A DNA stretch of 64,000 nucleotides from a virus, in the IMG/VR virus record IMGVR_UViG_3300028196_000007, positions 22,140 through 86,139 of that record. One strand, 5' to 3'. The translations under genes and the position numbers were made by a program. The notes below the pieces were generated by a model. That model had not been told where the DNA came from. It did not search any database and saw only the letters and a program-made list of their open reading frames with translations. Of this stretch, positions 41,156-49,941 are shown piece after piece; position 1 is the stretch's first letter; every line of letters starts with the position of its first letter.

Positions 41156-41619
41156 TAGAATCTCCTTAGTTTTTCAGACAGCCGCTCCATTTTACCAGAA
41201 ATTTTTTCTAGATTCTCTCTAGTTGATTTCCAATATTTAGCCTCATCTATTCCTGTTTCTGTCTTGAGTTTGATATTTTGGTTTATTATTCTTTCTATCT
41301 TGAACAATTTGCTATTAACTTCCTTTATAGCTCTATTTACTTTTTGCTTTGACGTTGCTGATTCATCTTTCTTATAATCATTGTAGTTAGCTTCATTCAT
41401 TAACGTAAGCTTAGCCATCTTCATAAAAGTTGATTCTTTTACTTGCTTCATGCCTTTGAGACCTACAGTTGCATCTTTCTTCTTTTTGTTACTAAATGCG
41501 TATTTTGTATCATATTCTCCACCTGCATCAGCTGTTGAGTTTGATTCTTCTATTTCAGATTCAAATGTCTTTTTGAAGTCTTCTTTAAACATTTTATCTA
41601 ATTTATCATTTAATGACAT
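41155..41619 (-). CDS. Small hypothetical head-region protein
   Basis: 154 aa, helical and Lys/Glu-rich (MFKEDFKKTFESEIEES; AIKEVNSKLFKIERIINQNIKLKTE; EKISGKMERLSEKLRRF). Not recognised; a head-core (gp67/gp68-like) role is possible by position between protease and portal. Strong AAAGGAGA ribosome-binding site; overlaps the upstream gene by 14 bp and abuts the protease start. Confidence 0.6.
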   Translation of the reverse strand: MSLNDKLDKMFKEDFKKTFESEIEESNSTADAGGEYDTKYAFSNKKKKDATVGLKGMKQVKESTFMKMAKLTLMNEANYNDYKKDESATSKQKVNRAIKEVNSKLFKIERIINQNIKLKTETGIDEAKYWKSTRENLEKISGKMERLSEKLRRF

Positions 41620-42469
41620 TGTTTATCTCCTTTATAAGGTCGTAAGCTCTTAGAACAGAAAGCATATGCTTATCTTGAATTTTTCTTTCTTTCTTTATAA
41701 GTCTTAACTGTGTTACAACTTCATTTAGCTTTATTGAAACTACATCATCTTTAACTTTTTTAGAAAGTGATTTTAAAGAAGATGCAGTTTTATTTATCTC
41801 TGAATGTAAATAAGTTTTAAGCTTTTCTGTATTTGATATATTGTTTATGTATTCTCGTAAAAGAGTTTTTTGGCCAGCGCTTAACGTGCCATACTTATCA
41901 TTAAACTTTTCTAACATTATCTTGTATGAAAGCAATCTAATATCTTTATCTTGTTTAGAATACATTTGGTATGTTTCATCTACTCTAGATATTTTCTTTT
42001 TCTTACTTGTAATTGTTTCTATAAGTGAATATCTAAATCTTACGTTTTGTGCAGGGGAAGTTTTTTCTTCGAATAAACAGAATATAGATGCGTTATCAGA
42101 ATAGTTTTCAACTTTAGCTTTAAAAAATTCTACAACGTTATAATTATTTTTCACTTCTTTTATAAGGTTATATTTTTGTTTTCTAAGCTCTGTTGATGAT
42201 AACTGCTTTCTTTCTTTCAATACCGCTGCGATAAACTTTTCAGCTTTCTTTTCAGTATTAAACTTTTCTTTTAAAAGAGTTTGATAAAGTGCAAGCTCTT
42301 TCTTTAAAGTTGTATTTTTCTTAAAAAATTCTTTAATAATGCCTATTGCAGGAGACTTATCAACTCCGTTAATAGTGTCGCTTGTTATTTGTCGTACTAA
42401 CAGCTCGAATAATATTCCAGTGTTTTTGTATTTCGAATGTTTTGCTTTCATTTGTTTTCTTTCCCGCAT
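41606..42469 (-). CDS. Hypothetical head-region protein
   Basis: 287 aa from the ATG at 42469. The second ATG (42451) has a GGGAAAG site 7 nt upstream and is a plausible true start; the first has none. Highly basic and helical (KNTTLKKELALYQTLLKEKF, SSLKSLSKKVKDDVVSIKL). Not recognised. The late-type motif lies immediately before the first ATG. It sits between portal and protease genes in the head operon. Confidence 0.6.
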   Translation of the reverse strand: MRERKQMKAKHSKYKNTGILFELLVRQITSDTINGVDKSPAIGIIKEFFKKNTTLKKELALYQTLLKEKFNTEKKAEKFIAAVLKERKQLSSTELRKQKYNLIKEVKNNYNVVEFFKAKVENYSDNASIFCLFEEKTSPAQNVRFRYSLIETITSKKKKISRVDETYQMYSKQDKDIRLLSYKIMLEKFNDKYGTLSAGQKTLLREYINNISNTEKLKTYLHSEINKTASSLKSLSKKVKDDVVSIKLNEVVTQLRLIKKERKIQDKHMLSVLRAYDLIKEINNVIK

Positions 42470-42483
42470 ATATCTTTATATAT

Positions 42484-42497
42484 TATATATAAATATA
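42484..42497 (-). promoter_or_regulatory. Late-type promoter motif between portal and head genes
   Basis: Minus strand TATATTTATATATA, 15 bp before the ATG at 42469. Confidence 0.5.
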
Positions 42498-42508
42498 CAT
42501 AAACTAAT

Positions 42509-44320
42509 TTATATATCCTCTTCTAGTATGTTGCTTTCGTTTAAAAGGTCAGATTTATATTTCTTACTTTTGTTGAACAATCTACTTATTTTTCTAGATT
42601 CAAACTTTCGCTGAGATTTGTTATTTTTAAGTTTAGTGTCCCGTTTTCTTTCCTCTTTACCAACAGTATCTCTACCTCTTGCAGAGTCTTGAGTTCCGTA
42701 TTTCAAACCTTCTTCAGGTCTTCCTTGTCCTGGTTCATTTTCACCAGAACCAAATAAGTCTGAGTCTTGACCATCAGTATTTTCAGGGTCAATAGTCGCC
42801 AAAGTGTGTGGTGTTCCAAGTGCTTCACCTGAGCTTTGTGGGTCATTTCCTTCCATTTCAATTTGAGATTTTCTAAACTTCTGCTTGATGTCTTCTACAA
42901 CTTTAGCTCTTTCTACTTTCACCTCTTCATCATTCATATTAAATACATTTTTATATATCCAATCTTCTGATACCATCTGTCCTTCTTTTATTGTCGATGC
43001 CAAATCAAGTTTACTAGACCATAATTCTAATTTTTCTTGTTCTGCAATTGATGATGGGTTGGTAAGCATTATTTCAAAGTCAACCATTTGCTCTTCAGTG
43101 AATCCTTGAGAATACAAGTGAACCATTGCAATTTTAGTTAACTCAGAAATAAATATTCTTTGTATTCTTTCTATGGTTCTTGCAAATCTAACATCTTGAG
43201 CTGCAAGTGTAGCTTTACCTTCTACTCCTTCCTCATATCCTAAGAAAGCTTTCGGCACCTTTAGTGCAGCAAACATTCTTGCTTTTAAATAATCGACGTC
43301 TTCTATTCCTCCAAACTCCATACCACTTAAAGTGTCTATTTCAGTTCCTGATTGTCCACCTCTAACTGGAAGATATACGTCTTCTAACATATTTGACATG
43401 TTAAATTTAAGATTATATTGTCCTGTTTTCTCATCGATATATGGCGTCTTCTTCATTTGATTAACAACACGCTGCATATAAGTATCAACTTCTGCTGGTG
43501 GGATATTACCTATATCTATTTTGTATATTCGTTTTTCTGGTGCACGCATTATTCTGTGAATTAACATTGCGTCTTCCATAAGAGTTAGCTGTTTCCATGT
43601 CTTCCTTGCAGGTTCTATCATAGCTTTACCATAAGGTAAGAAGTTCATATCATTAAGCATTCTAAAATGAGCAATTTCATAGTTTTCATAATGAGTGTTT
43701 GTTGCCTGTTTTCCGAAACTGCTATGACCTGTTTGACCTCCCATGCTAGGGTCATGTGTAAACTTAACCATATCAGGATTTTTTGGGTCGATGCCTTCTT
43801 CTCTAAACATCTCGTATGAAGACATAGGTATTGCATTCGTTATACCTACCTTCTCTGTAATATCCAATTTTAGATAAAAGTCTCCATACTTGCACATGTT
43901 TCTTACCCATGGCCATGCGTTAAATTCTATATTAAGTACATCATAAAATAAATTATTCAATACTTTCTTTACTTTCTCGTCTTCTGTCTTTATATCAAGC
44001 ACATTGCCGAATTCGTTTTTAAGAGTTGACTCATCAGAATATATGTCCAGTGCAGATGAGATTATAGAGTCTTCATCCATAATTTCATAGTCTGAATATA
44101 ACTGTAGTCTTAGTGTGTGAAAATTAGCCTGTTGGTTATACCCATGGCCTTCAGTTTGATATATTCTGTTATATCTGTCAACTAGTCTATTTGTAGCTAG
44201 TTTTGTGTTTGCTTGTACTTTGCTTAGGTCGGCAACCTTTAATCCGTTGTCTGTTCTTCTAACAATTGTACCTGTTGAAAATAAAGTTTTTAATCTTCCA
44301 AAAAATGTTTTATCAGCCAT
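42509..44320 (-). CDS. Portal protein (gp20-like)
   Basis: 603 aa. Conserved gp20 blocks: TLRLQLYSDYEIMDEDSIISSALDIYSDEST, WPWVRNMCKYGDFYLKLDI, APEKRIYKIDIGNIPPAEVDTYMQRVVNQMKKTPY, and GYEEGVEGKATLAAQDVRFARTIERIQR. The first 100 residues and the last 100 (polar, Lys-rich) are variable. It forms the dodecameric DNA channel at the head vertex. Follows the terminase gene by 16 bp, in T4 order. Confidence 0.93.
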   Translation of the reverse strand: MADKTFFGRLKTLFSTGTIVRRTDNGLKVADLSKVQANTKLATNRLVDRYNRIYQTEGHGYNQQANFHTLRLQLYSDYEIMDEDSIISSALDIYSDESTLKNEFGNVLDIKTEDEKVKKVLNNLFYDVLNIEFNAWPWVRNMCKYGDFYLKLDITEKVGITNAIPMSSYEMFREEGIDPKNPDMVKFTHDPSMGGQTGHSSFGKQATNTHYENYEIAHFRMLNDMNFLPYGKAMIEPARKTWKQLTLMEDAMLIHRIMRAPEKRIYKIDIGNIPPAEVDTYMQRVVNQMKKTPYIDEKTGQYNLKFNMSNMLEDVYLPVRGGQSGTEIDTLSGMEFGGIEDVDYLKARMFAALKVPKAFLGYEEGVEGKATLAAQDVRFARTIERIQRIFISELTKIAMVHLYSQGFTEEQMVDFEIMLTNPSSIAEQEKLELWSSKLDLASTIKEGQMVSEDWIYKNVFNMNDEEVKVERAKVVEDIKQKFRKSQIEMEGNDPQSSGEALGTPHTLATIDPENTDGQDSDLFGSGENEPGQGRPEEGLKYGTQDSARGRDTVGKEERKRDTKLKNNKSQRKFESRKISRLFNKSKKYKSDLLNESNILEEDI

Positions 44321-44336
44321 CTGTTTATTTACTCCA

Positions 44337-45914
44337 TTATAGTAGCCAGGTTAAGTCTTCGTCGTCGTTACCAATCTTTTGTTTCCAAGGGTCTTGTCCA
44401 GAAAAACTGTTTCCTGTATAAGCACCTTTGGTATTAACTATATTATTTATTGCGTTTTTGTTCATGCTTAATCCTTCTGTATGTAGTCGGATAGCGTTAT
44501 CTCTAACAAATAATGCAATAGAAAAAGCCATTGTTAAATCGTCGTTATAACCACGTTGAGCTTCTGCTCTATGGCCATTCCAAATAAAGACAAACAGTTC
44601 ATCTATAAGCCTTTTCGATTTGATTGTGCACGCTTTTTCCCTAAAATAAATATCTAGCTTCGATATCAAAAGAGGTCTTGTTCGTGTTGAAGTAGTAAAA
44701 CCTGGGGTCATGTTTTCCCTATTTTTTAGGTCATAACCTTTTGTTAATTGTGTTGCTGCGTCATGAACTCCTTCATGTTTGTATGTATAATAAAGGTTTC
44801 GATACCCTCTATCTATAGCAGGTTGTAGCGCAGCCCAACCTATATTTGCATTTTCTACAACTAATAAAGCTTCGTTGTATTCTGTAGCTATGTTGACAAG
44901 TAAGTTTCCAAATTCTTTTGTACCTATTTGGTTTTTATACTCGGCAACTTGCTCCATCTTTTCTATATCTATTACGTGAAAAGTAGAATAGTCACTTCCA
45001 TCTCCTCTGGCTACATCGGCAACTACCATGTACGCTCTTGAATAATCTGCATAATCCCATATCCAAAGCTCTTCTTCTGCTCCTCGTTTTTCAACAGGGT
45101 CTTTAACCATATTTTCTGAATACCATTCAAGTAGCTCACCTGATACAACAGAGTTACCAGATGTTACGAAATCACAGTCACATTCTTGTGCCGCCATCTT
45201 ACTTCCTAGTAGCTCATCTTGTGTATCTCTCCATTTTTGGTCACGTTCAGGGTGTAGTGTCCAGTGTAGTTTTATTGGATTGAATTGACCTTCGCCTCTT
45301 TCGGCCTGTGTCCATATCTTATGAAATAAGTTACCTGTACCATTAGGTGTAGATAGCAGAACTGCAGAACCACCGGTTGCTAGTGTTTGCTGTGCAGATG
45401 TCCATATCTCTTCAACCTTGTCTATAAATGCAGCTTCATCTATTACTAAAAGTGATAATGCTTCAGAACGAGCAGCATCAGGTGCAGATGAAACAGCTTT
45501 TATTTGAGAGCCATTTTTAAATCTTAGAGAAAGTCTATTATCTTCTTCAGAACCTACCTTTAACCAAGAAGGTAATAGTTCATGCATTACTCTAACTTTT
45601 GTAATAAGATTTTTTGCAGTATCTTGTTTTATTGCAATAACCAAAACATTAAAGTCTTCTCTAAATATCATATTCCATACAGAGTAGCCGGCTGTAAGTG
45701 TTGATATTCCCATCTGCCTAGACTTAAGTATGATATTAAATCTATTTTCTTTTAGCTGTACTAGTGAGTTGTCTTGGAAAGGAAACAAATCAAACTTTAT
45801 TTTACCTCTCTGAGGATGCTGTATAAAGCAGTACTTCCTCATAAAATATACGGGGTCTTTCGAGCACTTCACGTACTCGTCAACTAAAGCTTGTTTGATT
45901 GTTTTGTTTGTCAT
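44337..45914 (-). CDS. Terminase large subunit (gp17-like)
   Basis: 525 aa. ATPase: Walker A-like SRQMGIST (65-72), VIDEAAF (157-163) Walker B, and the AAVLLSTPNGTGN-type coupling motif LLSTPNG; the nuclease begins with VADVARGDGSDYS, the first acidic metal residue of the RNase H fold, followed by LVVENANIGWA. It packages DNA into the prohead. The late-type motif TATATTTATATATAGG immediately precedes its weak start (AGG only). Confidence 0.93.
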   Translation of the reverse strand: MTNKTIKQALVDEYVKCSKDPVYFMRKYCFIQHPQRGKIKFDLFPFQDNSLVQLKENRFNIILKSRQMGISTLTAGYSVWNMIFREDFNVLVIAIKQDTAKNLITKVRVMHELLPSWLKVGSEEDNRLSLRFKNGSQIKAVSSAPDAARSEALSLLVIDEAAFIDKVEEIWTSAQQTLATGGSAVLLSTPNGTGNLFHKIWTQAERGEGQFNPIKLHWTLHPERDQKWRDTQDELLGSKMAAQECDCDFVTSGNSVVSGELLEWYSENMVKDPVEKRGAEEELWIWDYADYSRAYMVVADVARGDGSDYSTFHVIDIEKMEQVAEYKNQIGTKEFGNLLVNIATEYNEALLVVENANIGWAALQPAIDRGYRNLYYTYKHEGVHDAATQLTKGYDLKNRENMTPGFTTSTRTRPLLISKLDIYFREKACTIKSKRLIDELFVFIWNGHRAEAQRGYNDDLTMAFSIALFVRDNAIRLHTEGLSMNKNAINNIVNTKGAYTGNSFSGQDPWKQKIGNDDEDLTWLL

Positions 45915-45918
45915 AACC

Positions 45919-45935
45919 TATATATAAATATATAT
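45919..45935 (-). promoter_or_regulatory. Late-type promoter motif for terminase
   Basis: Minus strand ATATATATTTATATATA, ending 5 nt before the ATG at 45914. Confidence 0.5.
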
Positions 45936-45951
45936 GTATATAAAAGTTACG

Positions 45952-46347
45952 TTATTTTTTTGAACGCTTTTCGAAACTTCTTCCTCCGAAATACGCGCCA
46001 ATTACTGTTATCAATACTAGCTGTAACAGGTCAGTCCATTTTTCTTCTACTTCAAAAGAAATTGTACCTGCATCAATAAATATCATTAAAACTGTACATA
46101 CTACTAGGAATATAAGCACCATAGGTCTAACGTTTTTAGACAACCAAGAATCAGAATTCATATCTGATTTCCATCTGTCCGTTATGTTTGCCTCCATTTC
46201 TGTTTCGTATTTTGCGATCAGTTCTTTGACTTTCTGCTCTGCTTTTAACTTTTCTTCTTTAGATGTATGAAGATTATCTATCACGCCTCCAACACCTTTT
46301 ACTAAGTCAGCAGCTCCTCCTGAAAATAAATTTGTTAATATGCTCAT
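45952..46347 (-). CDS. Holin, 3TM-holin-like
   Basis: 131 aa. An N-terminal LTNLFSGGAADLVKGVGGVIDNLH, a charged helix, then DSWLSKNVRPMVLIFLVVCTVLMIF (about 72-96) and LLQLVLITVIGAYFGGRSFEK, as in the Holin_3TMs family found in phages and gene transfer agents. It would make the membrane hole for lysis. Its stop is 37 bp upstream of the terminase start, and it overlaps the next gene by 4 bp. No endolysin is recognised in the window. Confidence 0.7.
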   Translation of the reverse strand: MSILTNLFSGGAADLVKGVGGVIDNLHTSKEEKLKAEQKVKELIAKYETEMEANITDRWKSDMNSDSWLSKNVRPMVLIFLVVCTVLMIFIDAGTISFEVEEKWTDLLQLVLITVIGAYFGGRSFEKRSKK

Positions 46348-46928
46348 TGTTCTTCTCCTTTTAATAATTCTTCTGTAAGTTTTGATTCAGAATCTATCCA
46401 TTCCTCAAAACGGTTTTTTATTTCTTGCTTTGCAGACTTGGTTAGTTTAGACCAATCTTCCACTTCACCTGATTCTGTTATATAGTTATTAGAATCCATT
46501 CTGGAAAACCAAGAATTAAATCTTTCTTCTTGTGAAGTTTTCCAAGAACCAAAGTTTTCTCTTATTGTCTTTTCCATCCAGTCTTTGTAAATACCTTTTG
46601 CTCTCATATCAAGTTCAAACTTGTTTTGACAGAATAAGCAGTGTTCGTATAATCTATACATTTTTTTATGTGAAGAGCTTTTCATAGCTGACTTACATTT
46701 AGGACACGATAAAGGTACTCTTAATTTTTTTCTAGCATCATTGAGTTTTGTATAGTTTTGTTTTATACCATTTTTTATAGTCCAAGTCTTACCATCTTCT
46801 TCCCATATATCACCTTCTGACATTTTTTTCGAATATTTTTTATATCCGCTGCTTGACTTAGTTTTTTCACTATAGTTACCTGTTGCCAGGTTTCTCATTC
46901 TTTGTATTTTATCTTTAGAAAATTTCAT
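46344..46928 (-). CDS. Zinc-ribbon hypothetical protein
   Basis: 194 aa. A treble-clef-like pair CPKCKS (74-79) and CLFCQNKF (96-103) forms a likely zinc ribbon; the rest is basic, tryptophan-rich and helical (KDWMEKTIRENFGSWKTSQEERFNSWFSR). It may bind nucleic acid. Its ATG is preceded by the stop of the nucleotidyltransferase-ligase gene 9 bp away. Function unknown. Confidence 0.6.
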   Translation of the reverse strand: MKFSKDKIQRMRNLATGNYSEKTKSSSGYKKYSKKMSEGDIWEEDGKTWTIKNGIKQNYTKLNDARKKLRVPLSCPKCKSAMKSSSHKKMYRLYEHCLFCQNKFELDMRAKGIYKDWMEKTIRENFGSWKTSQEERFNSWFSRMDSNNYITESGEVEDWSKLTKSAKQEIKNRFEEWIDSESKLTEELLKGEEQ

Positions 46929-46937
46929 ATATAACCT

Positions 46938-49211
46938 TTAGAAGTACATCATACCTGTGATTTGGTTTACTGGTGCAAAAGCTCCGGTTAGCTTGTATGT
47001 TTTTCCCTTGTATACAAATACTAAACCTTCACTTGGCACTATAGAATCCATACCACCGATAGAATTTAATTTATTTAATTGCTGCTTTAACCTATTTATT
47101 TTTTTTATGTCGCCACCTTTTTTAACTACAGATATTGCTGTCTTAATTTGCTTTCGTATATTCTGAACTGCTTTGTCTGGATTTGCAGCCAAAAAGCCTT
47201 CTGCATTCTTAAGTACTTCTGCGCCTAGTTCAAAAAATAATTTTTCAAAAGGAAGCATGTTCGTTTTAACTTGGTCAGCATGTTTCATCTTATCTATTTC
47301 GATAACACTTGCAAGAATCTTTTCGTCTGATATTGTTTTCTTATTAAGTCTAAATGATTTATCAAAGAATGCCCATCGTTTTATAAGTCCAGTCTTTATA
47401 GTGTTGTCGATGCCTTTAAACTTCTTGTCTATATAATCAGACCACCAAGCTTGATGATATTCACTAAACGTATTTGAATCTGACATGTTGAATTTAGACA
47501 TTAACTTATTAAGCTTTCCTAAGAAATAAGGTTTTCTAGCAGAATAATCCTGGTGTGGATTTACTTTTAGAAATTGAGGTCCTATAATTGTAAAGTTCTT
47601 CTGTACAGATTGATTTACTTGAGCAATCATTCCTGCAAGAATTCTAGCTCCATCTGCAACAGAACCCACAGGCATTCCATCTTTATATTGCAATACATTG
47701 TGGAACTGTAGATGTGGTGCGTCATAGTTAATTACGTTTGAAGATGCAGGGTACATTATTTCCATATTTATCCAATTGTTACCATCATCAAATATTTTCT
47801 TAAGCTGTTTATCATTTAATGATTTTATAGCTTTCGACAAATCGCTCATGGCGTAGTTAAAAGCTTTTTCTATATTACCTCTGCCTGAAAACTTCTTTGC
47901 GATAGCACTTGAATCGATGCCTCCTCTTTTTATATCACCTGTGTTTCTTGCAGCTAGCAATTTTTTATTCCAAGTTATAAATAAGTTTTGTCCATCAGTC
48001 TTTTCTGTTGCTCCAGTTTCTAGGTCAAGCTTTCCTTGTAATGAAATATCGATTATCTGTCTGAAGTCACCGAACTTCAAACCTCTATCATCAAATGGGT
48101 GTGACATGTGGCCGTATGCTCCTCCTTCTAATAAAAGTCCTTCTGAAAGACTTCCTGGTTTTTGAAGCTCTATAGGTTCGTCAGTGTTTGAATCTCTAGA
48201 TACTTCTGCACCTAAAAAGCTTACAAACTCATACCCAACTCTTGTTGCAATATACTTAGACCACTTTGCCCATCTGTCATAAGCAACTCTACCTTTTTTA
48301 TCTTTAAGCACATTTGTTCCTGCTATAGCTCCTGGAACTCCAGTTGGCCAATATGATACAGCACCTGTAGGTCCTCCACTCATATCTTTTTTAAACTCTG
48401 TATTATGTACAAAAAACTCTTCGTTGCCTGAAATGTAATTAAGTACCTCCATACCTAAGCTTTCTGCAGATCGCTTACCAAAACTCTTCCAAGATTTTTG
48501 ATTACCCCAATAGCCTCTAGGTCCATCATCTACAATATCCCCTGATTGACTACTGTTTTCTTTTAAAAATTTTGGCATATCAAAGTAATTACAAAAGCCT
48601 TCCATAACTTCATTTAGTTTTTCTAATTTATTTACTATTAAATTATAATTTTTTGTATGTCCAAATATACCTTTGAATATTTTTGTTTTTTGTTTTTTAT
48701 CTATATCTTTATCACCTAAAGCTTTTCTTATTGCAGTACCACTCATCTCTCCATATCCTGGTACATTCATGCTAACATGTGGTGCTACTAATATATAAGC
48801 GCCTTCTCTATATCCAACCTCGGCTTTTCCTTTCCATTCTGTGAAAAACTTTCCACTTGTAAGTCTACCTGCATCTTTTGCTCCAAATATAAATACTGCA
48901 GCAGTTGTATCTGGATTGTATTTTTTCAGTATTTCCTCAGCTTTATAGGGACTCTTTACTTGAACTACATTAGATATACCATATGAATTTACGATTTTTT
49001 TCTTTTCTGAAAATGAGAAAGGTGATTTTGGTAAATCAACTTTTCCGCTTGTTGCAACGTATGCGTCTTTAAACTTAGACTGTAGCCACTTAAATGTCTT
49101 TGCGTGGTGAGCTCCCATAGGCTGAAACCTTCCAGGATATATTGCAACGATATCTTTTATATTAGAATCTTCGTTAATTATATTTTCAGCAAGCCAATTA
49201 CCTAAACTCAT
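46938..49211 (-). CDS. Fusion: NMNAT-type nucleotidyltransferase + KxDG ligase-like domain
   Basis: 757 aa. Residues 20-170 are an adenylyl/cytidylyltransferase of the HxGH superfamily: YPGRFQPMGAHHAKTF (25-40) and the distal EMSGTAIRKAL (155-165). The nucleophile position of GxHH is GAHH here. Residues about 365-520 look like an ATP-dependent RNA/DNA ligase core: EGGAYGHMSHPFDD, then EKTDGQNLFITW (403-414) with a KxDG adenylation lysine (K404), AARNTGDIKRGG, and WINMEIMYP (E484 as motif III-like). A long middle and C-terminus remain unassigned. The protein overlaps the kinase gene by 4 bp. See finding on this pair. Confidence 0.68.
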   Translation of the reverse strand: MSLGNWLAENIINEDSNIKDIVAIYPGRFQPMGAHHAKTFKWLQSKFKDAYVATSGKVDLPKSPFSFSEKKKIVNSYGISNVVQVKSPYKAEEILKKYNPDTTAAVFIFGAKDAGRLTSGKFFTEWKGKAEVGYREGAYILVAPHVSMNVPGYGEMSGTAIRKALGDKDIDKKQKTKIFKGIFGHTKNYNLIVNKLEKLNEVMEGFCNYFDMPKFLKENSSQSGDIVDDGPRGYWGNQKSWKSFGKRSAESLGMEVLNYISGNEEFFVHNTEFKKDMSGGPTGAVSYWPTGVPGAIAGTNVLKDKKGRVAYDRWAKWSKYIATRVGYEFVSFLGAEVSRDSNTDEPIELQKPGSLSEGLLLEGGAYGHMSHPFDDRGLKFGDFRQIIDISLQGKLDLETGATEKTDGQNLFITWNKKLLAARNTGDIKRGGIDSSAIAKKFSGRGNIEKAFNYAMSDLSKAIKSLNDKQLKKIFDDGNNWINMEIMYPASSNVINYDAPHLQFHNVLQYKDGMPVGSVADGARILAGMIAQVNQSVQKNFTIIGPQFLKVNPHQDYSARKPYFLGKLNKLMSKFNMSDSNTFSEYHQAWWSDYIDKKFKGIDNTIKTGLIKRWAFFDKSFRLNKKTISDEKILASVIEIDKMKHADQVKTNMLPFEKLFFELGAEVLKNAEGFLAANPDKAVQNIRKQIKTAISVVKKGGDIKKINRLKQQLNKLNSIGGMDSIVPSEGLVFVYKGKTYKLTGAFAPVNQITGMMYF

Positions 49212-49909
49212 TTCTTTCTCAACTCAATTTCTTTTTTAATCCATTTTTTTGCAATATGGTTTTGTATAGGTCTTGTTACAAATTCTCTTGCCTTTGATTT
49301 CACAATTTTAGCAAACTCTTTGTATTCCGAATTATCTACAACAAGCATATTACTAGAACCAAACAAACCTTGAAATTTACCTAAGTTATTTTGTACAGCT
49401 TGCCAAGATGATTTTACCAATTCAGTTGGAAGCTTTCTTTCTCTCTGCTGGTTTCTTTCAAGAGCAACGTCTAGGTCAGTATTTACAAAAATCATAAAAC
49501 AGTCATAACCTACATCCTGTAATCGTTTTTTCTGTTTCGCTATATTTCCATAATTTTTGCCTGTACCATCAATAAGTAAACCTAGCCTTGAATTTATATA
49601 ATTTTTTAGTGCTGCATCTCTAACTTTTTTACTTTTCTTTCTTAGCAGCATTGCCTGTTCATATTCTTCTGGATTTAACCTTGCTATATCTTGACTTAAT
49701 CCTTTCATTTGTAAATATGTTTCAAAGTACTTATCACTATTAACAGACTTAAGGCCTTGTGCAGAAACAAAAGGCATTTTTTCTGGCATTCCGAACAATG
49801 ATGATGCTGCATATGATTTTCCACTACCAGGGCCGCCAGCTGTAAAAACTGCTTTAAAAATGCCTGGGTCATATACTCCTTCGTTAATTATGTCTTGTAG
49901 TTTTATCAT
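49208..49909 (-). CDS. P-loop kinase (zeta toxin/polynucleotide kinase-like)
   Basis: 233 aa. Starts MIKLQDIINEGVYDPGIFKAVFTAGGPGSGKSY (Walker A 25-32) with a later FVNTDLDVALERNQQRERKL (lid/arginine block). Proteins of this shape are zeta-toxin-like or polynucleotide-kinase-like P-loop kinases. The ATG lies immediately behind a late-type motif, so the mRNA may have no leader. Its stop overlaps the nucleotidyltransferase-ligase start (ATGA), which couples their translation. Confidence 0.72.
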   Translation of the reverse strand: MIKLQDIINEGVYDPGIFKAVFTAGGPGSGKSYAASSLFGMPEKMPFVSAQGLKSVNSDKYFETYLQMKGLSQDIARLNPEEYEQAMLLRKKSKKVRDAALKNYINSRLGLLIDGTGKNYGNIAKQKKRLQDVGYDCFMIFVNTDLDVALERNQQRERKLPTELVKSSWQAVQNNLGKFQGLFGSSNMLVVDNSEYKEFAKIVKSKAREFVTRPIQNHIAKKWIKKEIELRKK

Positions 49910-49910
49910 A

Positions 49911-49923
49911 TATATAAATATCA
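49911..49923 (-). promoter_or_regulatory. Late-type promoter motif for the kinase/ligase pair
   Basis: Minus strand TGATATTTATATA, touching the ATG at 49909. Confidence 0.6.
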
Positions 49924-49941
49924 GTTTAATCGATTCCTTGT

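Noticed and set aside
45952-46347. Tail or membrane-anchor protein in place of holin
   Set aside because: The two-segment membrane part after a charged helix fits the 3TM-holin family best, though lysis function is unproven.
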